This document shows, piece by piece, positions 53,212-62,100 of a stretch of 64,000 nucleotides of DNA (positions are counted from its first letter, which is position 1; every line of letters starts with the position of its first letter). The notes under the pieces were generated by a model. That model was given only the letters and a program-made list of their open reading frames with translations, was not told where the DNA came from and ran no database searches. The DNA is from Aulostomus chinensis (Eukaryota; Chordata; Actinopteri; Syngnathiformes; Aulostomidae): the NCBI GenBank assembly GCA_037954235.1, contig JBBMOA010000012.1:13282644-13346643 (forward strand), given 5' to 3'. The position numbers and the translations under genes were made by a program.

Positions 53212-56200
53212 CACACCCAAAGCTCGCCTTGCACCACCAATCAATGAGGAAATGAGGTGTCAACACACTGGTGTTTATTCAACACTCATTTATTTTTCTA
53301 CCGGAAGCCAAAGCTGGATTGACCACAGGCAACACCAGATGAGTGAGGGGATCTTTTTTTTTAAAGGATTATTTTTTGGTGCTAAAAGAGTTCAATTAAG
53401 TTTAAAAAAACAATAATGTGAGATTCTTAAAATCAGGGATGCATGATAATAACAGCACATCATCAGTATCTGCGGATATTGGTCTTTTTCTAAATACAAC
53501 TGATGGTTGACATTTGACGGAGGGCTCAGTTTTACTAAAGTCTCTATTCCTTTGCTTGTTGTGTATGATGAAGAAAACGATACAAAAGATTTACAATTTT
53601 GGGGGGTTTTCCATTTTGGAAATACTTCTTTAAAAGTCACCATGTTTACGTGAGTTTTACAGTGATGTAAATATCATACAAACCTGTTTTCATACTGATA
53701 ATATCTATCTTGGTATATATCGACTATTGGCCAAATTGGGTGTAAAAATATCAGCACAAAATCTGACATCGTGCCTTTAAAACACATGCTGTTATTTCAT
53801 TAAACCCGTTACATGTACATCTGATGGCGGTTTCCAAGAGAATTTACTGTGAAATCACTAATGTACTTCTAATGACATTGAGAGTGTGTAATATAATAAG
53901 CGTATTCAAAACTTGTCTTATTTCTAATCTTTTTAACTACTGAGAGGACGAGGGCATTTAAACATCAGGCTGTGCCTCCATATGACCACGCTAAAAGAAC
54001 AAGGTAATAGGAAGACACCAGGAAGTCTGTAATGCTTCTAGACAGCATGAAGTACCATCAAAATATAATTCTGCACAGTAGCTACTGCTTTAAAACAACT
54101 GGGCCAATTGAAAATTCCCCTCCCAATTTATGCCAAATGCCACTTTATAAACATTGTAGCATGACTGCCAAGGGTCTGCACTGCTTTATGCCCCTTCTCT
54201 TAATTGAAAACGTTATAGGGGTGCATTACACTTGGGGTTTTTATAAGCTGTGCTGTAAAGCGCTGGCAGGCCCTGTGAGGGGAAACTGCCCATTAACTTA
54301 TAAGGTCCAGGCCTTGGCTTCCTTAATTGACAACCTCTAGGCTACTTTCATCACTTGTCGACTTCATAGCGGCAGTCAACGCTTCCTCCAGGATGCTGTT
54401 GCATCTTTGACATGAGGGTGTTTGTGACAAAGAGCAGTCTGCCGCCAATGCCAGGGCGGAGGGCTCTAGGCTGTCCATAAAAACACAAGCGCACACATTC
54501 CTCCCCCCTAGTTTCAGCCATGTGAGAGGCTGCTTTTACTTCCTCGACAACAGTATTAGGAAGGGAGGGTTTTCTTTTTTCTCTTTGCGGTTCATTAACG
54601 AGCCTTTGTAAAATAATCTAGAAAAAGGAAAATGTGATAGTTTCCCGAGTTGAAATAATATTAAAAACTGGGGGTGAGGGAATCTTTTCATGCTTTCATT
54701 TGGCAGAATAATCAGCTTTGTGCATCTGGAAATTCAATACTCAATGTTGTTGACCAGGGAACTCAAATATAAAATATAAAACCCACCACAGTTCAGTTTG
54801 ACAGCCATCATCACACCCATCAGCCAGGCCAGTAAAACCACTGGCAGGTTTGGTATCAATTATGATACAACAGCCCTGCAGTAAATGCCCCTTCATGAGG
54901 ATTATGATGTTGAGGTTTACTGAATCAGTTCAAAAGAGAAGTTGATTTATTTCACTGATCATTTTGAAGGTTGCAGTTCTTGGTGCTATTGAACTAAACT
55001 AGGTTTTACTGAGAGTTCTTCCTAATGTTTTTTTCACAATATTGTAGAGATAAAAGATACACAACTAGCGTTGCTCTAGAATATGCACAGAAGTGGTTTG
55101 TCTTTATTCTTGGTGCCAAATTTGATCTAAGATGAGGGTTTTATTAAAAATAAACACGCCTGGTGAATCATGATGCATTGAAAACAGGTTTTGTACTTTT
55201 TAATGGCTATGTTACAACCACATGGAGAGCAGGATTCCAATTTATAAAACTGAGCTAATAATAATAATAATAATAATAATAACAATAATCTCAGATGAAG
55301 TGGTCTTTACAACACGCTATTCTGTCGGTATGATAGAGGGTGGATTCTGATCTACACTTTCCTAAGTAAGAGATGACAATGGATTACGCCGATCATTAGA
55401 ACACTGAGAAATTATACACTCACTGGCCAATTTATTATTATTATCATTATTATTATTATTATTACTACTACTACTACAACTACAGAGACTGTAACCACTA
55501 CTAGAACAAACATTTCTGGAAAGCTGAGCAAGCCACTAGCCCAAATAATGCTAAGCTAACAGACACATACACACACAAGCAATTTCACCGAGCCGCAAAT
55601 AAGCCGCCAAAATATTGAACTAAATGCAAGTGGGGACAACATTTTGGGGGTGCACACATTACTCTCAGTAATAGTAATACATTGGATTATCATTATAGCA
55701 CATTTCAATGACCAAAGGCTGATTTACTATGTAGTAGACAAGAACAAAAAGAAGAACAACCAGGACTGGCGGGGGCTCAGAGAACTAGAGGTTGAAAGCT
55801 GTGTTGGTTTTCAGAGTTCTTGTGTTCCTCGATCGCAACCGGCACTGGTATCAGGGAGAAGAGGATATAAAAGGCACGCAACAGACAACTCAACATCAGC
55901 ACCCCCTTCCCACTCTTTAGGGAGGCCAAGACAGAGAAGCACTTTCCTTCAGTGTGTAGATCAGGTATTCCTCCTCCTTAAACAATAGCATATGGAATAA
56001 TAGTAGCTCAGCTGCTGACAGACAACAGCATCTCCTGCAGGTATGTTGGATTTACTCACAACGACTCATTCATGAAAACTTATCAATCTCATCAAGACTT
56101 TCCATGAGATCAGACACTGTCTCCTGTTTATGTGCCATTCTCCTGGACTGAAGAGTTGAAATTCCTCACCTTTGGTGTTGCGGTGCACCATTTAAGCTTT

Positions 56201-57000
56201 TTAAATGTAATAAAAGTAGAGTGCATTGCGCTTGCCATGTAGGTGAATGTGTCCAAGGGTGAAAGAGGGCTGGGGGGTCACATGACCTCGACCAGGTCCT
56301 CCATGAGCCACGAGCCCTTCCTGTAAGGTGCTTCAGGTGACCTGTGTGTGCAGTGAAGGTGCGTTTCTATCTTGCCTTTGACACTCAAGAGACTGGCATT
56401 ATCATGACATGGACATTCCTGATTATTTAAAGTTTGACTGGAAGCAAGATGGACATCACGACAAAAGTTCAACATCCAAATACACAGAAGCAGAAAAGTC
56501 AGCAGCACTGACAGTCGAGTGGATGAATTACAATCTGACTACATACTAAACACGCAGCATGTAACGTTACATAGCATAAAAACTGTCAGCTACACTGACT
56601 TCTAAATGCCTTCCTAATGGGAGTGTCACAAGAGGCACCACAACAGTGACTGGAATAAACCAGGCACAACCAGTGCACGTGCCCGGCATCTCCCAGCTCT
56701 CCCAACAGACAAGCGGACACAAAATCGTCTTAACTCGATGACTTAAACAACCACAAGCCCACTGACAAACAAATGCAGCGATACAAACACAACAGCTGGA
56801 CCTCTGCCACCATAGAAAACAGGCGAGTTTAACCGACAGCTGAGGCTACTAAACCGAGTAAACCGGTGCCACCTCCGTTAGTTTCACCAGCTCACCGTGT
56901 GTTTGTCTTCAACAAGCCAGAAAAGAGAAAAGAAGGTCGAGAAACCATAAACTTACTGTGGGACAAGTTGTTTCACTGCTCTGCTCATGTGCGCCGCCAT
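4536..57000 (-). CDS. clybl: clybl, citramalyl-CoA lyase, mitochondrial (exons 1-6; 3' end outside window)
   Basis: Joined exons 57000-56957, 25676-25463, 13583-13395, 8250-8149, 5634-5541 and 4703-4536 give an open frame of about 271 residues; human CLYBL has 340. Intron phases are 2, 0, 0, 0, 1 and 1, and every junction is GT-AG. Seen motifs: AVLYCPGND (residues 50-58), DCAVLDCEDG (71-80), RVNSVSSG (from 110), FVETAVGLLNF (from 172), FGSDDF (from 205), and KAFGLQAIDLVYID in exon 6. Known for the family: a mitochondrial HpcH/HpaI (CitE-like) aldolase that is Mg-dependent, splits citramalyl-CoA to acetyl-CoA and pyruvate in itaconate breakdown, and also has malate-synthase-type activity; its loss is linked to low vitamin B12. 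By alignment, R110 is the substrate arginine and E174 and D209 are the metal ligands. The catalytic C-terminal aspartate is not in the window. No stop or frameshift is seen. Confidence 0.95.
4704..5540 (-). other. clybl intron 5
   Basis: An 837-bp phase 1 intron. On the plus strand it contains an unusual patch at about 4840-5112 with several CpGs, a tttccggaaa palindrome, a GC box (ggggcggggc) and a cgtaagtgag donor-like sequence (see findings). Otherwise AT-rich with no repeats recognised. Confidence 0.9.
5541..5634 (-). CDS. clybl: clybl exon 5
   Basis: 94 nt: 31 codons (residues 184-214) plus one base of a glycine codon, so the next intron is phase 1. The acceptor is attctctccag|GTGGTG and the donor AGTATAG|GTAGTT. 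It reads VVCEEIRRLAPKASLHHDG then VVFGSDDFCASI. Human has AVCEE...VVFGGEDFRASIG. The second aspartate of FGSDDF (residue 209) lines up with the human metal-binding aspartate. The middle of the exon (APKASLHHDG) differs most from human, as is usual there. Confidence 0.95.
5678..5730. repeat. (GA)n microsatellite
   Basis: Nearly pure GA run with a few interruptions toward the right end, in clybl intron 4, close to the exon 5 acceptor. Confidence 0.9.
6146..6250. repeat. Compound (CA)n-(CCA)n-(CA)n microsatellite
   Basis: A CA run of about 55 bp, then a CCA triplet run, then a second CA run. It makes His/Thr-rich false ORFs in several frames. Confidence 0.95.
6906..7285. repeat. 19-bp minisatellite, 20 copies, with higher-order structure
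   Basis: Twenty tandem 19-bp units (consensus ttagctctggtagcattag) fill exactly 380 bp. Variants: ends in tttg, agtcag or atgag; starts with tgag or ttaa; and a distinct ttatttctagcagcat unit. Units 2-9 and 10-18 follow the same variant order, with one extra ttaa...agtcag unit in the second block, so a block of eight units was duplicated and later changed. The last unit is degenerate (ctgggagtg). It lies in clybl intron 4. Confidence 0.95.
8149..8250 (-). CDS. clybl: clybl exon 4
   Basis: 102 nt, 34 codons (residues 150-183), phase 0 at both ends. The acceptor gtgtgtttag|TTTGTTGAC was chosen because it gives FVDRFQQHLKG, matching human FADKFSFHLKG. A second AG 18 nt further in (gtttcag|CAGCAC) keeps the frame and would drop six residues, so a minor in-frame isoform is possible. 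A third AG, at ttgacag, would shift the frame. The exon reads on through PIRLITFVETAVGLLNFK; the glutamate of FVET (residue 174) is a family metal ligand. The donor is AAG|GTAAAT. Confidence 0.96.
8922..8989. repeat. Compound (GA)n-(GT)n microsatellite
   Basis: A GA run followed at once by a GT run with one TA interruption, in intron 3. Confidence 0.95.
9368..9393. repeat. Poly(A) run
   Basis: 26 A in a row. No LINE or SINE body was recognised on its left, so it is listed as a homopolymer only. Confidence 0.9.
12428..12463. repeat. (GT)n microsatellite
   Basis: GT dinucleotide run with one TTG interruption. Confidence 0.9.
13395..13583 (-). CDS. clybl: clybl exon 3
   Basis: 189 nt, 63 whole codons (residues 87-149), phase 0 at both ends. 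The acceptor is gtgttgcag|ACAGAA and the donor CAGTGG|GTAAGC. It reads TEARETIPRMLAEL...VEDTEEVQW and aligns to human NEAR...EEIQW without gaps. KCVRVNSVSSG carries the conserved substrate-binding arginine (residue 110), and LPPAVMLPKVED is the next barrel strand. A long open frame on the opposite strand covers this exon; it is a shadow. Confidence 0.97.
13965..13992. repeat. (GGAGA)n pentamer repeat
   Basis: About five tandem GGAGA/GAGGA units in intron 2. Confidence 0.8.
17489..17530. repeat. (GT)n-(GC)n-(GT)n tract
   Basis: Alternating purine-pyrimidine run of GT flanking a gcgcgcgcgcg core, a classic Z-DNA-prone pattern. Confidence 0.85.
21668..21729. repeat. (CA)n microsatellite
   Basis: CA run with CG interruptions at the left end and one AA break. 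Confidence 0.95.
23544..23592. repeat. (CA)n microsatellite
   Basis: Uninterrupted CA run in intron 2. Confidence 0.95.
24430..24625. repeat. Relic of a dispersed teleost repeat
   Basis: The stretch ggaggattatataaaaacta, then gaagccaattttcacccaac, ttggtgaagtggtgtagcat and gggcttgg resembles a repeat frequent in fish genomes, with the pattern AAAACTACT...GATTTTCA...AACTTGGTGGAAGGGTG...GCATGGGCC. The match is by recollection of that pattern; the ends are approximate. Confidence 0.4.
25463..25676 (-). CDS. clybl: clybl exon 2
   Basis: 214 nt: one base completing the exon 1 codon, then 71 codons (residues 16-86). The acceptor is tgttgacag|GGAAAG, behind a GT-rich pyrimidine-poor tract. The donor is AAG|GTACTT, weaker than the others. 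The first half (about 28 residues, rich in W, R and H) looks like the rest of the mitochondrial presequence. From RYIPRRAVLYCPGNDERK onward it follows human CLYBL closely, through DVDCAVLDCEDGVALSKK. This part holds the first beta strands of the TIM barrel, including the conserved D-x-E-D-G-V segment of CitE-like lyases. Confidence 0.96.
26391..26730 (-). mobile_element. Decayed RTE-like LINE, C-terminal part of reverse transcriptase ORF
   Basis: Read on the minus strand, this stretch gives KKLSRTAKLSVY, then a stop, then VVTKRMTTWMQAAEMSFL, a stop, then RVTGIS. These match, in order, a motif block common in teleost non-LTR elements: RELSRKAKLSIY followed by a G-H-E-L-W-V-T-E-R-R-IQAAEMSFLRRV segment. 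Upstream, ELDRQIGAVSTVM in another frame matches EIDRRIGAASAVM. Frameshifts and stops show a dead copy. The clade name (RTE or Rex-like) is from memory and less sure than the LINE call. Only the last part of the ORF is present, as in 5'-truncated insertions. Confidence 0.8.
29650..30722 (+). mobile_element. Decayed L2-like LINE, reverse transcriptase and 3' end
   Basis: In order on the plus strand: SGIVPSLWNLTHMITIYK (the IVP-x-x-W-K...PLFK-x-G-D start of the RT fingers); a region resembling WF-x-SYL and then GVPQGS-x-LGPLLF-x-LYM in degraded form (GDPQGLTLRPL); VRNLCVIHDSN (the V-x-NLGV-x-FDS motif after the RT core); then a tail resembling AxRVLTRT and ALRS-x-GSG. The end, ggttgctttacaaataaatttgccttgg, is the typical tail of teleost L2-type elements. 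Many stops, frame changes and an internal deletion after the first motif show it is dead. The 5' boundary is approximate. The 66-codon open frame at 30025-30225 is part of this remnant, not a gene. Confidence 0.8.
36223..36261. repeat. (TA)n microsatellite
   Basis: About 19 TA units, followed by short CATATA and CA stretches. Confidence 0.95.
38128..38154. repeat. (CA)n microsatellite
   Basis: CA run inside a C-rich stretch of intron 1. Confidence 0.9.
44670..44877. repeat. Partial copy of the TATCGG element family
   Basis: Contains ccgatatatgatattccgat at one end and gtcgtatcggcc at the other, with cagtatgtaaat, atatcccataaac, cagtatcggcatc and aaatatcag inside. Shares this word order with 47127-47295. 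The ends are not clean and no target duplication is seen. Confidence 0.4.
45577..45602. repeat. (GT)n microsatellite
   Basis: GT run about 120 bp right of a G17 homopolymer. Confidence 0.9.
46835..47126. mobile_element. Short non-autonomous DNA element with terminal inverted repeats (MITE-like)
   Basis: The left end reads tggatgcacgacaatatcgg and the right end cgatattactgtgcatccct. The reverse complement of the right end, agggatgcacagtaatatcg, matches the left end with few changes, so the unit of about 290 bp is bounded by imperfect inverted repeats. The inside is AT-rich, with further TATCGG/CCGATA words and no coding potential. The GGGATGCAC...TATCGGC end type is widespread in fish genomes. 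Its superfamily (hAT is my guess) and target-site duplication are not clear here. Confidence 0.6.
47127..47295. repeat. Fragment related to the TATCGG element family
   Basis: Directly right of the inverted-repeat element. It contains agtatgtaaatatcccata, a TTTTGTTTACG stretch, two AAATATCAGC words and attgtgcctccttaag. The same words, diverged, occur at 44758-44830 (agtatgtaaat...atatcccataaac) and 53660-53785 (gatgtaaatatcataca..., catcgtgcctttaaa). It is probably a second, partial copy that inserted next to or into the first. Confidence 0.4.
47745..47798. repeat. (CA)n microsatellite
   Basis: Uninterrupted AC run of 54 bp. Confidence 0.95.
49804..49829. repeat. (GA)n microsatellite
   Basis: GA run of about 26 bp, with looser GA-rich sequence to 49848. 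Confidence 0.85.
51462..51513. repeat. (CA)n microsatellite
   Basis: CA run with one AAA interruption near the left end. Confidence 0.95.
53157..53216. repeat. (CA)n microsatellite with CCCA units
   Basis: CA runs around a short (CCCA)n block. Confidence 0.9.
53437..53785. repeat. Diverged copy of the TATCGG element family
   Basis: Starts gggatgcatgataata and ends near gacatcgtgcctttaaa. Inside are ctgcggatattgg, tgtatgatgaaga (compare tgtatgatgaagc near 46930), gatgtaaatatcat, atatatcgac and aaatatcagc. The matches to the 46835 copy are in the same order, which supports common descent despite heavy divergence. Confidence 0.45.
55256..55281. repeat. (ATA)n microsatellite
   Basis: AAT/ATA triplet run. 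A second, mixed ATT/ACT triplet run follows at about 55430-55485. Confidence 0.9.
56957..57000 (-). CDS. clybl: clybl exon 1 (start codon, N-terminal presequence)
   Basis: A 44-nt coding exon: ATG in a strong Kozak setting (aaaaATGG), 14 codons plus two bases, then a consensus donor CCACA|GTAAGT. It reads MAAHMSRAVKQLVP plus the first two bases of a glutamine codon. The first base of exon 2 completes CAG exactly, which is the main support. The peptide is short, has basic and few acidic residues, and fits the start of a mitochondrial targeting sequence that continues into exon 2. It has no close match to the human first exon, as expected for a presequence. The assignment rests on phase, Kozak context, donor and promoter context rather than on homology, so another first exon remains possible. 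Confidence 0.72.
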
Positions 57001-57115
57001 TTTTCCTTCGTTGACGCAGTCGAAAAGCCGAGAAATGATTGGCTGTTAGTGAAGTTCCCCCGGTTTGAGTTTAGTACTGTGATTGGTCCCAGTGACGAGA
57101 GGGGCGGGCTCTGAC
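57001..57115 (-). promoter_or_regulatory. clybl: clybl proximal promoter (CCAAT boxes, GC box, no TATA)
   Basis: Directly upstream of the clybl start codon. Inverted ATTGG (CCAAT on the gene strand) occurs at 57038-57042 and 57082-57086, and a GC box, ggggcgggct, at 57101-57110. No TATA box is seen. CpGs are denser here than in most of the window (gcgccgcc, acgcag, cgaaaagccg). This is the usual layout of a housekeeping mitochondrial gene promoter. The nearer CCAAT lies only about 40 bp from the ATG, so the 5' UTR is probably short or transcription starts at several points. The exact start site cannot be read from sequence. Confidence 0.6.
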
Positions 57116-58490
57116 AGGCACATGGGAAGGGAAGCAAGCGCGTCATGCAAGGCATGAAAGGCGTACATAGTTCAATGATGTAAAAGAACAGTCATAACAG
57201 TTTTTTTTACGTCAATTAACAGCTGTTGAAATTAATGTCTGATTTATTTTTTAAAAATTCAGTCATGTTATAAATATCATTACTTTTCAACTTGAATAGA
57301 ATACTTACTTCGGTCATAGCATTGATGTATTTTGCTTTCACTGCTTTTGTTTTAAGGTGGTTCTTTTCTGTTGCTGCTGTTATCAGCTTTGTTGTATTGG
57401 GTTCCTTACATGTGTGTGGTTTTTTTTTTTAAAGGGGGGGGGGGACGATTGTTGCAGGGAGAGAAAGACATGAGACACTAGGTGGGTGAAGTGCAAAATA
57501 AAACCAACCAGTGATTATTCAAATAACTGCTCAAGTTATTTTTGGACTGCATGTCCTTTACTTGATTATTGTTTATTTTGCACATGTAAAAAAAAAAAAA
57601 AAAAAGGCAATATAACAATATAGGCATGCACACAGAAGCAATAAAGGACAATTATGAAAATAAAAAGTCTGACAAGAAGACAAAGAAACAAAACATCAAT
57701 CGATCAGAAAATGTTTAAAATGAACACAAGGATAATAGAAACAAAGGTGGACAAGGGTTTTGTGTAACATTGAGTAAATCTTTGCATCACTCTATATACA
57801 TCACTTGCTGTTTCTGTTTACAGCGATTGTGGTGTCCTCCTCTTCCAGACAGATAGGCAGGAGACGAAGAAACGGGGAGGGATAAAAGGAAAGCGGGCTG
57901 AGCAGGACCCCAGGAGTCCCACCTCGCAGCAGTGGTGAATTACTAGCACTACCATCAGCCAGGTCCGAGTGTGGTGCACACATGACACACAATATTTGCC
58001 ATGATTAAGTCAGCATGGGTTTTGCTCCAAATGTCAGCATTCAGACGGCAACCATTGGCCTTTGGTGTATTTAAAAGTGAACTGGACTTACTGTACTTGA
58101 TGAAGGTTATAGTGCCAATAAGTGAGAGAATACACCCCCCCCCCCCCCCCCAACAAAGAAGCATGTGTGCACACACCCATTCCTACATGGAATATAAATG
58201 CAAGGGTGTTGGAAAATTCCATCTATGGGTTACTTGGAAACTACTTCTTTACCTCCCCCTTCTGTTCAGTGAACACAAGTGTTGTCTGCTAATCCAGTGT
58301 TGATAGAATTTGGCACACTTTCTTTGGATCACAGCAAGATGCTCAACTTCCATTCTGGTCTCCCCTAGGAACCTCTGAGCCGAAGAAAGCAGCCGACACC
58401 AGGTCGCGACAGAGCAGGGGGGTTCTCTGTGTCCTCATAAAACACAGAAAATTATTATTTTTTTGATTCAAGTAACCCCCTTCACCATAG

Positions 58491-58491
<1 letters not shown>

Positions 58492-58555
<64 letters not shown>
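58492..58555. repeat. (CA)n microsatellite
   Basis: Longest pure dinucleotide run in the window (about 64 bp), in the clybl 5' flank. Confidence 0.95.
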
Positions 58556-58556
<1 letters not shown>

Positions 58557-59102
58557 CATCACCAGATAATTCCAAGAATATGTGTTTATTCTTGTCAATT
58601 TGTAGTGTTTTTAAATGTTGCACTCACCTAATCACCCCCTGTAAAGCAACAGAATATGAAATATTATGTCAAAGGCAGATGCCCCCCCCCCATCCCCCCC
58701 ACCCTCCCCACCCTCCCCATCACCACCACCTCTGTACGCCCTGATCCAAATGGACAATGCATCACTAGGCCTTGATGCCTCAGAAGTCTGGCTTCATTAA
58801 AATCTTAAACGAGTGCCAAAGCTGTAGTCATAGATAAAAGGAATATGAAAGGATAACGAAATTTATGGATAGCAAGTCACCACCTCACCCTGGCATTTAT
58901 AATAAACAAATGGTTTCTGTTTCCAATTTAAATTTCTCATTATACTGTGACTTTTGGAAAATGTGTTTTGATTTACCAACATTTTATCTGAAAAACGGTA
59001 TAATTGATTAGATTTACATGGCTCTGATTTCAATGCTGATCTGCTGCTTTCGCCCCTGAAAGCCCCCCCCCCCTTTACTACCACCACCGCCCCCCCTTCA
59101 CT

Positions 59103-59141
59103 ACCACCACCACCACCACCACCACCACCACCACCACCACC
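59103..59141. repeat. (CCA)n microsatellite
   Basis: About 13 CCA/ACC triplets after a C-rich stretch. Gives false poly-Gly ORFs on the minus strand. Confidence 0.9.
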
Positions 59142-62100
59142 CAACTCTAACACTCACCAAAAAGAAAAAAAATGTATAATCTCAACAGCTCCTGAGGCAT
59201 ATTAACATCATATAAAACAAACCTACATATCAAAAAGGATTGGGGTTTTTTTTTTCTTCCTGATAAAATAATTGGTTTTAACCAGCATAGAATTCAATTC
59301 ATCCCTTTGAAAGAAACTTCTGTGAGGGCACCAAAAAGAAAATAAATAAAAAATGGTGAGATAGACTTCACAGCCCGAGTGAGATGGACATCAATGCAGT
59401 GTGCCTGCAATGGCTATATTAACCCATGGCTAAATCCCATCACACAAATGTCAGTGTATCCGTTATGAAACCATGACATTTAGATCCAAGGTCTCCATTG
59501 TGGTTTTACAGGGAGCTGATGTTTGTCCATTCTTTGCATCCATCAAACCCTCACTCGACCTCACAGCCAACTGTAATCTAAACATAGAAGAGTTAAAGAT
59601 CATGAGGGTGAAGGGAGCTAAATTTATTGCATAATGAGAATAAAAGGCTTTCTTTTGTCTTTCTTTTAGCATTCCTTTAAAGTGATTACACAAAATCGAG
59701 GGAAAAAAGTGCAGGTTGATGCTTTGTTAACAGCTATTCCTATTTTTGTTGTTATTTGTTTTGAAGCTGATGAAGATTAGTAAAACTGATTAGAATGAAA
59801 TAAACATGGAAATGTGGGAACGTTTAAAGTTAAACTGATAGGTTTAAATGCACTCGAACGTCTACGTGTGTGATACATACACAAAAAACAAGGAGGAAAC
59901 AGTCAGAAGCGATGTGAATGACAGCCAAAACTTTGCTCTAAAATTCTTTTGAGAATTCGATTCATGATTGACATGTTTTCATTTCATTCGTGAAGCTGTG
60001 CATAAATTAAAACCTGAGATTTTACTTTTTTTTTCTAATAGCTTTGCCTTGAAATTACAAGTAACAAAGTGAATTGTGCTCCTTCCTTTTTGTTTCGTGG
60101 TAATAATCCCCCCCAAAAATTGTACTGCGTTATCAGCAGCTGTAATATTTCCAGTCTGATCAGACTACAGCGACACACCAGCGCCGGCCCAGCCTGACAC
60201 ATCACGACTGCTCGTGAGTCACGTGTAATGAGGAGCAAAAACCACATTCATGAACGGGACAATGTGTCATGAAGCTCTCATGTTAAGAGCACAACACCTA
60301 GAAGTCACTTGGCTGCGAATCACAAGATCTTTAATTATTGCCTCTTTACATTAGCTCCCATCTCCCCCCAAGGTATTGGTTGGGAGGGGGGGTTCAGTTG
60401 GAAGGTGGTGGGGAACAGAAGGACTGGTGGAGATGGTGAGGAGGAATAAAAGCCTCTTTTCCTACCATCGGCACGCCAGATAAGGAATTAGAAATGATAT
60501 CATGACAATTTTTCACGCTCCTCAAACCAGTGATGTTTTACCGACTCATTTGCTATGATACCTTGTTACGGATCCAGCTGTGAATCAGTGACGTGTCATG
60601 GGGCTAGAAACCCACCTCCTGCTGAGCCTGGCCAATGACCTGGAAGGCAATAGGGGATGCCAGTGCCTGCAGCATGTGCTGCACTGACAAAGCAGCAGGG
60701 CACCGTCAAAAACCCTCTCATACAAACTTTGCAGATCACTCCGTTTTTAACAGATGAGTAAGCACTGGTCCGGACCTTTTTTTTCCTCTCTGTCCTAGCT
60801 CAAGGTTTATGAATTTCCCTTCGTGTGTGTGTGTGTGTGTGTGTGGTTGATGCTTCACCAAACCCTTGCCCACAAGGGCGATAGTGTATTGTAGGATGTG
60901 GGGCAGAGGGATGAAGATAACGTGTGGCAGGGTCACTGCGTAGGTTAAGCAACAATTCAGTTGAGTGCCTATAAAAGAAGTGCAGTGTTTTTGGAAAAGA
61001 CCAGCACACCAGCTACAGAGAACACAATCCTGATTAAACTTTGGCCTTGAAGCAACAATTGAAATATCCACGGATGAGAACGTCCCTTAATACTTTTAGA
61101 ACGTTCTCATTTGCGATACCAGAGACATTTTAGAAAGACAACCACGCCCCCCCCCTCAAATAAATCCCAAACAATTTAGTTCTAATCTAATTAGACAAAG
61201 AAGCAACTTAATCCATTCATTATTTTTTGCATTCTTCAAGAGGAATTCAACCAGGTTAAGGTTGTTTGGGTTTCCAGATGAGAGCCCTCACGCAATCCCA
61301 GGCCCCGATGACTTCTACATTACTAGAATGATGCGGGCGGGACTGATGGAGCTGAGAGTGTCAGGAGGCATTAGCCCTCACAACCCAAAGCTGGTGGACA
61401 AAACCTGAAGCCCACTGAAAAGTTACTGACCTAGCAATCATGAGAAAAACAGAAAAGGAAAGAAAAATAACAAAGAGAGGAAAAATAATACGAATTCATG
61501 AGCGAAAAAGGCAGAGAGGAAGAGAGGGGGGGTCACAGGAAATGCTTTGAAAAGCTTTTTTTACTTCAATCTGATTCCCGTTCTCTCACTTCATTTAACT
61601 GAATTAATGAGCAGGTCCAGCCAGACTGTAGAATATTTACTTTGCTGGTGCTGTTCTTTTATTCAGTTGATAAATTAAAGACAAAATACACTCTCGTTTT
61701 CTTATATTTCTTATGTAAGTGACTGCTACTTTCTCGAGAGTTTTCAGATTAACAGCATTTTTCAGCTTCTTTTTCTGTTGTAGGAAGTCAACAGTTTTTG
61801 CTGTGCGTACATTCCAGTTGAACTTCTCTCAGCACACATAAGAAACACATGGAGGGGGGGGCTCACAACATGACACCGGCCAACCTGAGAAGCACCCACA
61901 TCAGAGAGGACCAAAAGCTCTGTATACACACAGTTCACCTCAGGACAAACCCGCTTACAGCACAATGTCAGGGTTGGACTCCCTGCGTGCACACACTCCT
62001 ACGTACCTCTGGAGGTGCAGCAGTCAGTCTCCGCTAGCACGCTTCAGGCTATATCACATACAGGCATTATAGCTTCAAACGTGCTGCGGTTATTTAATAA

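Larger units (their letters stand above)
25677..56956 (-). other. clybl intron 1 (31 kb)
   Basis: A phase 2 intron of 31,280 bp, donor GTAAGT, acceptor gttgacag. It holds LINE remnants (26391-26730 minus; 29650-30722 plus), a short inverted-repeat element (46835-47126) with relatives at 44670-44877 and 53437-53785, many microsatellites, long G or C runs, and several low-repeat blocks with TAATTA-type and other developmental-factor-like words. No host coding exon is recognised inside it. Human CLYBL also has a very large first intron. Confidence 0.75.

Noticed and set aside
55413..55490. cactcactggccaatttatt followed by triplet repeats, resembling the end of a known fish repeat
   Set aside because: Only about 20 bp match before the microsatellite begins; too short to call.
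57801..57992. Possible last exon ending in NRNSK on the minus strand
   Set aside because: No convincing acceptor or homology; Pro/Ser/Leu-rich reading of a GA-rich strand is enough to explain it.
58863..59153. Minus-strand Gly-rich open frame
   Set aside because: It is the translation of the CCA microsatellite and neighbouring C runs.
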